Assembly: GCF_019049625.1 (NCBI RefSeq)
Contig: NZ_JAFMOY010000125.1
Location: 116,035-180,034 of the forward strand
Direction of reading: 5' to 3'
Length of the DNA stretch: 64,000 bases
Source of the DNA: Rahnella ecdela
Lineage (GTDB): Bacteria > Pseudomonadota > Gammaproteobacteria > Enterobacterales > Enterobacteriaceae
A program made the translations under genes and the position numbers. The stretch's first letter is position 1. The number at the start of each line of letters is the position of its first letter. Positions 7,259 to 16,259 of this stretch are shown here, one piece after another. The notes beneath the pieces are model-generated. The model did no database searches. It worked only from the letters and a program-made list of their open reading frames with translations, and was not told the origin of the DNA.

Positions 7259-10200
7259 ATGCGACTTCTTGACGGCGAAACCATTATTCAGGGTGCGAAA
7301 GGCGGCGGCGGGAGTGCTCATACGCCGGTCGAACAGGCCGATGATCTGTTGTCCGAAGCGAAACTTAAGATGGTTCTGGCGCTTTCCGAGGGCGAGATTC
7401 AGGGCGACCTTATCGCGCAGCAAATCTTCCTTAACAATACCCCGCTGGCGAACGATGACGGCACCTATAATTTCACCGGCGTGAAGTGGGACTACCGTAA
7501 AGGCACACAGGACCAGACTTACCTGCAGGGCATGCCTGAAATTGATAACGAATCCTCGGTGGGCATCGAGGTGAAAGCCTCCACGCCGTGGACCCGGCAA
7601 TTCTTAAACCTGATGCTCGATGCTGTCCGGATCAAGCTGAGCCTGCCGATTCAGTACCAGTACAAAGAAAACGGCGACATGGTCGGCACTGTCACGGAAT
7701 ATGCCATCGACCTTTCTGTCGACGGTGCGGCGTATAAAACGGTCGTCAACGGCAAGTTTGACGGAAAAACAACGTCAGAATATCAGCGTGACCATCGCAT
7801 CGATCTGCCTGACTCGGCGTCAGGCTGGACAATCCGCGTGCGCCGCATCACTCCAGATTCAACCTCAACCAGGCTGATTAACGCCTTCAAGGTGTTTTCT
7901 TTTGCTGAGGTCATCGACAGTAAGTTGCGCTATCCGAATACCGCGCTGCTTTATGTCGAGCTCGACTCCAGCCAGTTTAACGGCAGCGTGCCGAAAACCA
8001 CCTGCAAGCCAAAGGGTAAACTGATCCGCGTACCGACCACCTATGATCCGGTGACCAGAACCTACAGCGGGACGTGGTCAGGTGATTTCAAAATTGCCTA
8101 CAGCAATAACCCCGCGTGGATTTTTTACGACCTGGTGCTCGATGAAATTTACGGCATGGGTAACCGCGTTGACGCAACCATGATCGACAAATGGGAGCTG
8201 TACAGCATCGCCCAATACTGTGACGCTGCAGTGTCCGACGGAGCAGGAGGCACAGAACCACGTTTTACCTGCAACGTGTTCATCCAGAACCAGCAGGACG
8301 CCTACACCGTATTGCGGGATCTGGCCGCCATCTTCCGCGGCATCACCTTCTGGGGAAACGACCAGATTTTCGTGCGCGCCGACGTTCCGCAGGACGATGT
8401 GGATTTTACCTACCACAGCTCAAACGTGGTCGACGGCATGTTTACCTACGCCGGGGGCTCCTATAAAAACCGCTTTTCTTCCTGTCAGGTCAGTTGGTCA
8501 GATCCGATTAATCATTATTCTGACACGATCGAGAGCGTGTATGAGCCTGAGCTTGTCGCCCGATATAACTGGAATGAGACACAGCTGACGGCCATTGGCT
8601 GCACATCTCAGAGCGAGGCGCACCGCCGCGGGCGCTGGGTGATCCTGTCCAATGCGAAAGACGGCACCGTGTCCTTTGGCGTTGGGCTGGACGGTTACAT
8701 TCCCATGCCGGCAGAAATTATTGGCATCGCTGACCCGTTCAGAGCCGGGAAAGCCAACGGCGGACGCATCAGTGCGGTTAACGGCAACAACATTACCGTT
8801 GACCGGGTAGCGGACTACGGCATCGGCGCCCGTCTGGTAGTGAATCTGCCCGATGGAACGGCGCAAACCCGGACGATCAGCGGCGTCAGCGCTGATAAGA
8901 AAACGTTCACCGTTGCTACTGCCTACCGCATGACGCCGGTGAGCGGCGCCGTATGGGCCATCGACAGCGATAACTTAGCGATTCAATATTTTCGTATCAC
9001 GTCAATCTCATCGAACGACGACGGCACGTTCACGATTGCGGGCGTGCAGCATGACCCGAATAAATACCGTTACATCGATGACGGGGTGAAAGTCGATTCA
9101 GCACCGATCACTGTGACGCCAACCAACGTGATGAAGGCACCGGCAAATATCGTGGTCACAGAAGTTGACCATATCGCGCAGGGGCTTACCGTCGCGTCGC
9201 TGCAGGCGTCCTGGGACAAAGTGGAAGGGGCGATCAATTACACCGCGCAGTGGCGCAAGGACAACGGCGACTGGGTTAACGTAGGTAAGACCAGCGCGCA
9301 GGGTTTTACCGTTCAGGGAATATATGCGGGCGTGTACGACGTGCGCGTCCGGGCGATCAACGCCGTCGATGTATCCTCTCCGTGGGGATACGCGGATTCG
9401 ACCACGCTGAACGGTAAAGTGGGTAAACCCGGCACGCCGACAAATCTGCTCGCCAGCGACAACGTCGTCTGGAATATCAACGTGACCTGGGCATTTCCTG
9501 CAGGCAGCGGTGATACCGCCTATACCGAGTTGCAGCAGTCCACGACTGATGACCATCAAAACCCGACATTGCTGGTGACGGTTCCCTATCCGGGTTCGTC
9601 GTATCAGCACGGACCGATGGCGGCAGGCGTTCGCCGCTGGTACCGCGCCCGGTTGGTTGACAGGATTGGTAACGCAGGGGAGTGGACTGAATTCGTCATG
9701 GGGACGTCATCGGTCGACGTGTCCGAGATACTGGGCGACATCGCCGAAGAAGTGCTGAATTCTGACGTGGGCAAGCAGTTAGTTTCTCGGGTTGATTCTG
9801 TAGAGGATAGCGTCAAAGAGCTGGATGACGCTGTCACGTCTGCCAACGATAAAATTGATGCAGCTAATACCCACATCGATCAGGTGAACACGGATCTGCA
9901 GGGCAAGGTTACTGCCGCTAATACTCACATTGACCAGGTGAATACAGACCTGCAGAAGAAGATCACCGATATCACCGGCGGAGACGCTTCATCCATTGCT
10001 GATGTCATATCGCAAATCGAGACATTGCAGGACGTTGATTCCTCGATGGCGACGCGAATTGATGCGGTTGTGGCGAAAGCCGACGGCAATACCGCAGCGA
10101 TTGCCAGTGAAGCCACCGCGCGGGCAAGCGCTGACTCAGCATTGAGCACCCGCGTAGATACAGTCACTGCAACGGCGAACAACAACAAAACCGCAATCAC

Positions 10201-11545
10201 CACGGAAACAACGGCCCGAACTACGGCAGATACCGCGCTCGGTACCCGTATCACGAACCTGACGACCACCGTTGGCGGCAACACCACGGCCATCACCACT
10301 GAGCAGAAGGCCAGGGCGGATGCCGACTCTGCACTCGGCACCCGCATTGACTCAGTGAAGGCAACGACCGACGGCAACACCGCTGCGATTGCCAGTGAAA
10401 CAACAGCCAGAACGAGTGCTGACAGTGCGCTGAGCACCCGAATCGATACCGTGACCGCGTCAGCTGGAAGTAACGCCGCGGCGATAACCGCCGAAGCGAA
10501 ATCCAGAGCCGATGCGGATGGCGCCCTTAGCACGCGTATTGACTCAGTAAAAGCGACCACTGACAGCAACACGACTGCCATTACGTCGGAAACCACAGCG
10601 CGAACTTCTGCTGACAGCGCCCTGGGTACCCGTATCGACGCTGTTAAAACCACGACAGACGGCAACACCACCGCCATTACGTCAGAAGTGACGGCGCGGA
10701 CGACCGCTGATAATGCCCTGGGATCAAGGATTGATAGTGTTAAGGCCGCGACTGATTCTAATACGGCATCCATTTCATCTATTCAGACTGCCCAGACCGA
10801 TGCCGACCAATCCATGACAACAGTGATCAACAACAATGAGTCCAGCTACATCGCCAGCATTGAAACGTCGCTGGCTAATGACCGTGACTCGAAGGAGCAG
10901 CGAACGGCAACAGGCCAGGTTAAACAGCAGGTTGTTGAGTTCAATGCGCGTATTACTGAAACGCAAAGGACCGTTGCTGACGGGCAGCAGGCGTTCGCTG
11001 AATATCAACAAACGGTATCCGCATCAATTCAGGATCTGAACGATGCTAATTCTGAGCTATCAGCGACGGTGCAGACAACTTCATCGGCACTGGTTGACCT
11101 GAACGGTAAGGCCTCGGCGCAGTGGGGCATTAAGTTAGGGATAAACAGCAACGGCCAGTATTACGCCGCCGGTATGGGGATCGGGCTGGAGAATACGCCT
11201 GCCGGCATGCAGTCGACGGTGGCGTTCCTCGCAAATAACTTTGTGGTGATGTCGGACGTGAACGGCGCGCCGAAAGCGTTTTTTGCCATTCGCAATGGGC
11301 AGACTTTCATGAATGAAGCATTTATAGGTGAAGGCACCATTGATAACGCCAAGATCGGCAACTTCATTCAGTCAACGAACTACGTGGCTAATGTCTCCGG
11401 CTGGCGGCTGGATAAAGGCGGCACCTTTGTTAACTTTGGCTCTGGCTCCGGCGGCAAGATGAAAACCACCAACTCTACGATCAGCGTTGCAGATGGTAAC
11501 GGAGTGCTGCGCGTGCAGATCGGCGAACTGACGGGGGTATTTTGA
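7259..11545 (+). CDS. Host specificity protein J (tail tip attachment protein)
   Basis: This 1428-residue protein forms the central tail tip and recognises the host receptor. The N-terminal half (about residues 1-600) is the conserved lambda gpJ core, with motifs such as EGEIQGDL and the WSDPINHY and ALCTSQSEA-type region. Two fibronectin-III-like modules cover about residues 615-830. A heptad-like coiled-coil follows, including eight 32-residue tandem repeats (about residues 932-1187). A DUF1983-like stalk (AQWGIKLGINSNGQYYAAG) and a short tip domain end the protein. Receptor choice usually lies in the C-terminal 150 residues. ATG 7259 has GGGTGA upstream; the earlier ATG at 7248 is out of frame. 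The neighbouring Cor-like gene suggests FhuA as receptor, which is only an inference. Confidence 0.93.
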   Translation: MRLLDGETIIQGAKGGGGSAHTPVEQADDLLSEAKLKMVLALSEGEIQGDLIAQQIFLNNTPLANDDGTYNFTGVKWDYRKGTQDQTYLQGMPEIDNESSVGIEVKASTPWTRQFLNLMLDAVRIKLSLPIQYQYKENGDMVGTVTEYAIDLSVDGAAYKTVVNGKFDGKTTSEYQRDHRIDLPDSASGWTIRVRRITPDSTSTRLINAFKVFSFAEVIDSKLRYPNTALLYVELDSSQFNGSVPKTTCKPKGKLIRVPTTYDPVTRTYSGTWSGDFKIAYSNNPAWIFYDLVLDEIYGMGNRVDATMIDKWELYSIAQYCDAAVSDGAGGTEPRFTCNVFIQNQQDAYTVLRDLAAIFRGITFWGNDQIFVRADVPQDDVDFTYHSSNVVDGMFTYAGGSYKNRFSSCQVSWSDPINHYSDTIESVYEPELVARYNWNETQLTAIGCTSQSEAHRRGRWVILSNAKDGTVSFGVGLDGYIPMPAEIIGIADPFRAGKANGGRISAVNGNNITVDRVADYGIGARLVVNLPDGTAQTRTISGVSADKKTFTVATAYRMTPVSGAVWAIDSDNLAIQYFRITSISSNDDGTFTIAGVQHDPNKYRYIDDGVKVDSAPITVTPTNVMKAPANIVVTEVDHIAQGLTVASLQASWDKVEGAINYTAQWRKDNGDWVNVGKTSAQGFTVQGIYAGVYDVRVRAINAVDVSSPWGYADSTTLNGKVGKPGTPTNLLASDNVVWNINVTWAFPAGSGDTAYTELQQSTTDDHQNPTLLVTVPYPGSSYQHGPMAAGVRRWYRARLVDRIGNAGEWTEFVMGTSSVDVSEILGDIAEEVLNSDVGKQLVSRVDSVEDSVKELDDAVTSANDKIDAANTHIDQVNTDLQGKVTAANTHIDQVNTDLQKKITDITGGDASSIADVISQIETLQDVDSSMATRIDAVVAKADGNTAAIASEATARASADSALSTRVDTVTATANNNKTAITTETTARTTADTALGTRITNLTTTVGGNTTAITTEQKARADADSALGTRIDSVKATTDGNTAAIASETTARTSADSALSTRIDTVTASAGSNAAAITAEAKSRADADGALSTRIDSVKATTDSNTTAITSETTARTSADSALGTRIDAVKTTTDGNTTAITSEVTARTTADNALGSRIDSVKAATDSNTASISSIQTAQTDADQSMTTVINNNESSYIASIETSLANDRDSKEQRTATGQVKQQVVEFNARITETQRTVADGQQAFAEYQQTVSASIQDLNDANSELSATVQTTSSALVDLNGKASAQWGIKLGINSNGQYYAAGMGIGLENTPAGMQSTVAFLANNFVVMSDVNGAPKAFFAIRNGQTFMNEAFIGEGTIDNAKIGNFIQSTNYVANVSGWRLDKGGTFVNFGSGSGGKMKTTNSTISVADGNGVLRVQIGELTGVF
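10052..10819 (+). repeat. Eight tandem 96-bp (32-residue) repeats inside gene J
   Basis: Each unit encodes a variant of TRIDSVKATTDGNT, then xAIxSExTAR, then xxADSALG. Eight units in a row keep an exact 32-residue period with no frame slips. The DNA copies have diverged while the protein pattern holds, so the array is old and under selection. The pattern suits a trimeric coiled-coil or beta-helix stalk that sets tail fibre length. Just before it, about 9859-9966, an 18-residue unit (AANTHIDQVNTDLQ) occurs twice. Confidence 0.9.
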
Positions 11546-11860
11546 TTGGCGAATTTTGGTATTCAAACCTGGAGTGCTTCGAGAACCCCAAATAATACGG
11601 GGCTGGTGAGGATCCTGATACTGGGCTCTATCTATCTTTCAAAAGACCAGGTGTCGGGGGCATGGTCGTATGCCGTGCCCGCTGGTTATATGGTGGCCGC
11701 CATGCAGTCTCCGGTCATGGGGGCTGCGCTTTCATCGGCCCGGCGAAAAATCACGACGACAACGACCGGCGTATCCCTCTCAAATGCCGGTTCTGATTAT
11801 TCAACCGGGACGTTCACGGCGGCAGAGGGCTGGCTAATCGTCTACTTAGTGAAGCAATAA
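11546..11860 (+). CDS. Small tail-tip-associated protein (DUF6453-like), TTG start
   Basis: The 104-residue protein reads ANFGIQTWSAS after the start and resembles small proteins coded directly behind gpJ in enterobacterial siphoviruses (DUF6453-type; this name is from memory of the family's N-terminus). The TTG at 11546 follows the gpJ stop directly, so translation is probably coupled by termination and reinitiation; no ATG is available in this part of the frame. The next gene begins with the same pattern (MANYGA), so the two may be distant paralogues. A structural tail-tip role is likely; details are unknown. Confidence 0.7.
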   Translation: MANFGIQTWSASRTPNNTGLVRILILGSIYLSKDQVSGAWSYAVPAGYMVAAMQSPVMGAALSSARRKITTTTTGVSLSNAGSDYSTGTFTAAEGWLIVYLVKQ

Positions 11861-11861
11861 C

Positions 11862-12536
11862 ATGGCAAATTACGGGGCAATATTGGTCGATGAGTACGGT
11901 ATTCCATTCTCAACGCCAGACACGACGCCGATGAGTCTGATCTCAAAGAATGTGTACAACTTTGGCGGAAGCGGTGGGGTGATTAACTTAGCCGTCTCTG
12001 TTTCCAGCCCCTTTGTTGTTGCCTTTAAATCCGACGTAACCGGTGTCTATGGACGGCTGGATAATAACGGTGGGGCATACACGCTTACGGTAGGCAGACT
12101 TGCCGGCGGCAGCGTAGGTAACGTCACTGTTTATATTTTTGGCATCGTCATCCCCCAGCCGAAACCGGCGTGGGGGATAGCGATAAACGACGCTCAGGGA
12201 CGGTGCATACTGACCAATGAAACCAAGGTGATGAATCCACCCATCGCTGTTGGAACGCCGGGTAATCCGGCCAACCTGGGGTACAACATCGATACCACAC
12301 TCAGCGGAAATTACGCGGTAATGCCACAGATGACGGGCTTAATGGTAGGCGTTATTCATTCTGGGGGCGCAACGCGCCCTTTCCAGTCACCCATTCAGAC
12401 CTATGCATACTTCAACGGGTCAACTACTCGAATATCCTCTACCCAGACAGACAGTCCGGGAGGTGATCAGCTCGAGAATGTTGGCTATGCAAACTCAAAC
12501 GACGTGGTATACGCACTTGATGTATCTGCTTATTAA
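11862..12536 (+). CDS. Tail-associated protein behind gpJ (DUF6453-like)
   Basis: The 224-residue protein begins MANYGAILVDEYGIPF and is beta-rich (many Gly, Thr, Val), as expected for a tail fibre accessory or adhesin. It starts one base after the stop of the previous gene and shares its N-terminal style, which suggests a related structural pair. It has no signal peptide or membrane segment. Homologous genes behind J in other lambdoid phages are mostly annotated as hypothetical. No enzymatic motif is visible. Confidence 0.7.
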   Translation: MANYGAILVDEYGIPFSTPDTTPMSLISKNVYNFGGSGGVINLAVSVSSPFVVAFKSDVTGVYGRLDNNGGAYTLTVGRLAGGSVGNVTVYIFGIVIPQPKPAWGIAINDAQGRCILTNETKVMNPPIAVGTPGNPANLGYNIDTTLSGNYAVMPQMTGLMVGVIHSGGATRPFQSPIQTYAYFNGSTTRISSTQTDSPGGDQLENVGYANSNDVVYALDVSAY

Positions 12537-12552
12537 TCAATTAATTGAGATA

Positions 12553-12590
12553 AACGATCGTTTTCAACGATCAATTTCAGACAATTGATC
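12553..12590. other. Paired palindromes between tail genes and cor-like gene
   Basis: A perfect 10-bp palindrome AACGATCGTT (12553-12562) is followed by a perfect inverted repeat GATCAATT / AATTGATC with a 6-base loop (12569-12590). The surrounding 120 bases are A+T-rich. No T-run follows, so this is not a standard terminator; it could be an operator or an mRNA 5' structure for the cor-like gene. Confidence 0.4.
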
Positions 12591-12660
12591 TATTAAACCA
12601 ATTATACCCTCATAAATATCGTTGTTATCGTTCTGTCATCAATATTTGTGGGACATAAAA

Positions 12661-12897
12661 ATGACAAAAATTATGATGGCAATTGGTCTGGCGGTTTTGG
12701 TTTCCGGGTGCTCAGGCATTCTTGAGAAGCAGGCGCCCGTCTGTACTGGAACAGCATTGATCGCAGGGCAGGAAACTACCGTACAGATTTATGGCGTACG
12801 CAAGGTTGCCAGCCAAACCCAGTATAAAGCCGGTGACCCTTTTGGCTGGCGCTGGGTTAGCAGATCAAACTTCACATCGACGACGTGTGAAAAATAA
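12661..12897 (+). CDS. cor: Cor-like phage exclusion lipoprotein
   Basis: The 78-residue protein has a lipoprotein signal (MTKIMMAIGLAVLVSGC) with lipobox VSGC and acylation expected at Cys17. The mature part contains CTGTA, GQETTVQIYGVR, YKAGDPFGWRW and a final TTC, the pattern known from Cor of phi80, HK022 and N15. Those proteins go to the outer membrane and block the receptor FhuA, so that a lysogen excludes FhuA-dependent phages. Two mature cysteines (in PVCTG and TTCEK) could form a disulphide. Location behind J and its own terminator match other cor genes. Recognition is from memory of the family, without an alignment. Confidence 0.8.
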   Translation: MTKIMMAIGLAVLVSGCSGILEKQAPVCTGTALIAGQETTVQIYGVRKVASQTQYKAGDPFGWRWVSRSNFTSTTCEK

Positions 12898-12915
12898 ATT
12901 ACCCAACCTAAACAG

Positions 12916-12936
12916 ACCCGCTTCGGCGGGTTTTTT
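12916..12936 (+). terminator. Rho-independent terminator behind cor-like gene
   Basis: CCCGC and GCGGG arms with a TTCG tetraloop precede six T. The same hairpin type closes the lipoprotein moron at 5098. Confidence 0.88.
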
Positions 12937-12957
12937 ATTATCTGGAGTAACGCAAAC

Positions 12958-14460
12958 ATGGCTTGGTATAAAACAGGCACAGTCGCGGTGGCGGCAACAA
13001 AGGTCACCGGTACCGGCACTAACTTTTTGGATGCCAAATTCGGCATCGGACCGGGGCAGGCCTTTTTGCTCCCAGCATCGGGTACCGTTAAAATCTATGA
13101 AATCGCCAGCGTTGAGGATGCAACTCATCTGACTCTTACCACATCAGCCGGAACCGTGGCTGCTGGAGCCGCTTACGCGGTGATGAGCTTTTATACGGAT
13201 TCGATACCTGACTTTTCCAAACGCCTGGCCGCGCAGCTGGGTTACTACCAGTCACAGATGGACGGTTGGCAAACTATCATGACGGGAACTGGCGCTGTCA
13301 GTGTGACGGCCCCTGACGGGACGGTGGTAAATATCAGTAGTTTTGCAAAACTGACGTCCGACATGGCAAAAGCTTACACCGACGGTGGTCTTCTGAATGC
13401 TACGGTGACGCCAAACAGTCTGGGGAATGTGACTGATTTCAATATTTACTACCAGACAGCAAACGCGAATGCGATCCTTGACAACGGATACCCGATTGCA
13501 AAAGCAGGGACGCTTTATGTGACTAAGTCAGCCTATGGCTGCCAGCAAATGTACATCACATTCCAGGGAGAGGCGTTTGTTCGTGGACTCACCGGTGCTT
13601 TCACCCCAGCAGCGCCTAATTGGTCAGACTGGTGGCCGATTTTCACAGGTAAAAATATTATTCCTGTTGCCAATGGAGGAACCGGGGCAACTACAGCCGC
13701 CGCAGCACGTACCGCATTAGGCGCAGCGCCCACTGCTGCCCCAGTGTTCACCGGGGGGGTAACTCTGAATGGGACTGTTGCTATTGAAGGGACGCAGTTA
13801 AACCTAAGGGCTTCCGCATCCTCTGGCGGCTGGCCGTTCTTCGTCACTTTTATGGCTGGCCAGGGTAATAACCTTGCATATTCTCGTATGTACTCCGAGA
13901 ACAGTGGTGATTTGACAATGGCTACAGCTGTGAATGGTAGCCCCAAATATTTCCAACATACTGCCAGTGGGGATCTTCTGGTTCCGAGGAATATTCAGTG
14001 TGTGTCCCTTACTCAAACGTCTGACCGTGATAAGAAAGACTTCATCACGCCGATCCTCAATGCGCTGGATAAAATTAACGCCATTGACGGCGTTACCTTC
14101 ACATGGAAGACGGATGGCACACCATCAGCGGGTGTGATTGCTCAGGATTTGATGAAAGTGTTGCCTGAAGCCATTGGCTCGACCTTCGATGAGAACGACG
14201 AGTACGGCACAGAGGAACAGCAGGTAGAGAAGCAAGTTATGGACGAAGAGGGCAATACGACCAGAGTGACTGAAACGGTCAGCGTGACCAAGCTGGTCCG
14301 CAAGCGTGACGAATCGAAACGGTCATACACTGTGGAATACAACGGTGTTATTGCGCTGGCCGTGCAGGCTATCAAAGAGCTTTCAGAAAAGGTTGCAGCA
14401 ATGGAAGCTTACATCGGGCCTGAAAATCTGGCCACCATGTCAAAAGAACCCACCACATAA
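12958..14460 (+). CDS. Tail fibre protein with C-terminal S74 intramolecular chaperone
   Basis: This 500-residue fibre has an N-terminal attachment domain (MAWYKTGTVAVAATKVTGTGT, DFSKRLAAQLGYYQ), a shaft with the collar motif VANGGTGATT near residue 240, a receptor-binding part at about 255-345, and a peptidase S74 domain from about residue 350. The S74 domain carries SDRDKK (Ser-Lys catalytic pair) and ends in a helix EYNGVIALAVQAIKEL. It helps the fibre trimerise and then cuts itself off. The start ATG has GGAG upstream, directly after the cor terminator. Side-fibre genes are often exchanged between phages, so the middle may be foreign to this prophage. Confidence 0.9.
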   Translation: MAWYKTGTVAVAATKVTGTGTNFLDAKFGIGPGQAFLLPASGTVKIYEIASVEDATHLTLTTSAGTVAAGAAYAVMSFYTDSIPDFSKRLAAQLGYYQSQMDGWQTIMTGTGAVSVTAPDGTVVNISSFAKLTSDMAKAYTDGGLLNATVTPNSLGNVTDFNIYYQTANANAILDNGYPIAKAGTLYVTKSAYGCQQMYITFQGEAFVRGLTGAFTPAAPNWSDWWPIFTGKNIIPVANGGTGATTAAAARTALGAAPTAAPVFTGGVTLNGTVAIEGTQLNLRASASSGGWPFFVTFMAGQGNNLAYSRMYSENSGDLTMATAVNGSPKYFQHTASGDLLVPRNIQCVSLTQTSDRDKKDFITPILNALDKINAIDGVTFTWKTDGTPSAGVIAQDLMKVLPEAIGSTFDENDEYGTEEQQVEKQVMDEEGNTTRVTETVSVTKLVRKRDESKRSYTVEYNGVIALAVQAIKELSEKVAAMEAYIGPENLATMSKEPTT

Positions 14461-14535
14461 TTTCTTCCCTTGCCGATCAGCGGCATAACAGAAATGTTGA
14501 TGATCGGGCTTTTCAGCACGTAATGCCCATGATTA

Positions 14536-14555
14536 TACTGTATGCATGAACAGTG
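14536..14555. promoter_or_regulatory. LexA (SOS) box upstream of umuD
   Basis: CTG-N10-CAG is present as CTGTATGCATGAACAG (14538-14553) in a TA...TG context 17 bases before the umuD start. It fits the enterobacterial LexA consensus, so the umuDC pair should be derepressed on DNA damage. Confidence 0.9.
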
Positions 14556-14571
14556 TTTATGGGCGTGAATT

Positions 14572-14994
14572 ATGAATATCTTTTACCCAATTCCTGAGCC
14601 AATAAAGCTCATGATCCCTTTCTTTCAAGATAAAGTACAGGCAGGATTTCCTTCTCCTGCACAAGACTATATTGAGAAAGGTATTGATTTAAATGAGCTT
14701 TGCGTGAATCACCCTGCAGCGACTTACTTTGTAATGGCAACCGGCATGAGCATGATGGATGCGGGCATCTATGAGGGATCATTGCTTGTGGTTGACCGCA
14801 GCCTGCAGGCAAAGCACGGTGACATAATCATCGCTTCATTGGCAGGAGAATACACAGTCAAACGGCTTTGTACGCACCCAGTCTTTCAACTTGTGCCTAT
14901 GAATCCCGATTTCCCCCCAATTGTCTTGCATGACGGCGGTGATGAGTTGGAAGTCTTCGGGGTCGTCACCTTCAGTATTAACGGGTTTCAATAA
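14572..14994 (+). CDS. umuD: SOS mutagenesis protein UmuD
   Basis: The 140-residue protein has the UmuD/LexA-type self-cleavage fold. The cleavage site is Ala24-Gly25 (QAGFPSP), and the catalytic pair is Ser60 (GMSMMDAGI) and Lys97 (YTVKRL), at the same numbers as in E. coli UmuD. RecA-stimulated cleavage gives UmuD', which with UmuC forms DNA polymerase V for translesion synthesis. It stands behind a LexA box and overlaps umuC by one base (TAATG). Being behind the tail fibre, it is prophage cargo that could raise mutation rates of the host under stress. Confidence 0.96.
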   Translation: MNIFYPIPEPIKLMIPFFQDKVQAGFPSPAQDYIEKGIDLNELCVNHPAATYFVMATGMSMMDAGIYEGSLLVVDRSLQAKHGDIIIASLAGEYTVKRLCTHPVFQLVPMNPDFPPIVLHDGGDELEVFGVVTFSINGFQ

Positions 14995-16259
14995 TGTTTG
15001 CCCTGGCTGATGTGAATAGCTTCTATGCCAGTTGCGAAACTGTGTTCAGGCCGGACTTAAAGGGGCGACCTGTAGTGGTTCTCAGCAACAACGACGGGTG
15101 TGTCATTGCCAGAAGTGCTGAGGCCAAAAAGCTTGGCATCAAGATGGGCGACCCATTTTTCAAAATGCGTGACCTTTTCGACAAGCACAATATTGTCACA
15201 TTCAGCAGCAACTATGCGCTTTATGCAGACATGAGTTCACGTGTCATGACCGTGCTTGAGGAAATGTCTCCGGCGGTCGAGGTCTATTCTATTGACGAAG
15301 CCTTCATGAATTTACAAGGCGTCAGTAATTGTCAAAATCTGGAAGAGTTCGGGCGCGAAGTGAGGGCGAAAGTTCTGCAATGGACTGGGCTCACGGTTGG
15401 CGTAGGCATTGCGCCAACTAAGACTCTCGCTAAGTTGGCTAACCATGCTGCAAAGAAATGGACGAAGACAGGAGGTGTTGTTGACCTTTCACTACTTGCA
15501 AGACAACGTAAGCTTATGGCCTTAGTGGACGCTGGGGATGTGTGGGGTGTGGGTAGGCGTATATCGAAAAAGCTTAATGACATGGGCATAAAGACAGCAC
15601 TGCAGTTAGCGGATACGCCAACGCCGCTGATCCGTAAGAATTTTAATATCGTGCTTGAACGCACAGTAAGAGAGCTGCGCGGTGAGCCGTGTTTAGAGCT
15701 TGAGGAATTTGCGCCGACCAAACAGCAAATCGTCTGCTCTCGCTCATTCGGTGACCGGGTGACGGAATATGACCTGATGCGTGAAGCGATATGCAGCCAT
15801 GCAGTGCGGGCGGCAGAGAAGCTGCGCGGGGAGCATCAGTACTGTCGCCATATTTCTGCATTCATCAAAACAAGCCCGTTCGCTGTGAATGAAGTCTATT
15901 ACGGCAAAACTGCAGGTACAAAGTTGCAGATTCCCACTCAGGACAGCCGCGATATCGTAGCCGCTGCCACGCAGTGCCTAGATGCAATCTGGCAGGATGG
16001 CCACAGGTTTCAGAAGTGCGGAGTTATGCTGGGTGATTTTTATAGCCAAGGGGTGGCGCAACTTGGTCTATTTGATGAGTACAAACCACGTTCAAATAGT
16101 GAACAGTTGATGGCTGTGCTTGATGGTATCAATCACAGTGGAAAAGGGCGTGTCTGGTTTGCGGGGCAAGGTATTCAAAAGTCATGGGAAATGAAACGCC
16201 AGATGCTATCTCCCGCCTACACAACGCGCTTCAGTGATTTGATGCGCGTGAAAGTCTAA
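14994..16259 (+). CDS. umuC: DNA polymerase V catalytic subunit UmuC
   Basis: This 421-residue Y-family polymerase has almost the length of the E. coli protein (422). Metal-binding residues are Asp6 ([10 protein letters not shown]) and Asp101-Glu102 (YSIDEAF). A C-terminal QLGLFDEY is a good beta-clamp binding motif. It acts with UmuD' in error-prone lesion bypass. Coupled to umuD by TAATG. Its stop overlaps the stop of the convergent SRAP gene by four bases, so no terminator separates the two. Confidence 0.96.
   Translation: MFALADVNSFYASCETVFRPDLKGRPVVVLSNNDGCVIARSAEAKKLGIKMGDPFFKMRDLFDKHNIVTFSSNYALYADMSSRVMTVLEEMSPAVEVYSIDEAFMNLQGVSNCQNLEEFGREVRAKVLQWTGLTVGVGIAPTKTLAKLANHAAKKWTKTGGVVDLSLLARQRKLMALVDAGDVWGVGRRISKKLNDMGIKTALQLADTPTPLIRKNFNIVLERTVRELRGEPCLELEEFAPTKQQIVCSRSFGDRVTEYDLMREAICSHAVRAAEKLRGEHQYCRHISAFIKTSPFAVNEVYYGKTAGTKLQIPTQDSRDIVAAATQCLDAIWQDGHRFQKCGVMLGDFYSQGVAQLGLFDEYKPRSNSEQLMAVLDGINHSGKGRVWFAGQGIQKSWEMKRQMLSPAYTTRFSDLMRVKV

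Noticed and set aside
9925..10773. Minus-strand frame of 282 codons over the J repeats
   Set aside because: It is the antisense shadow of the 96-bp repeats; its product is a low-complexity Val/Ser/Ala repeat with no ribosome site.
10052..10819. Regular repeats that could suggest a CRISPR array
   Set aside because: The period is coding (32 residues), there are no unique spacers, and the whole unit is repeated.
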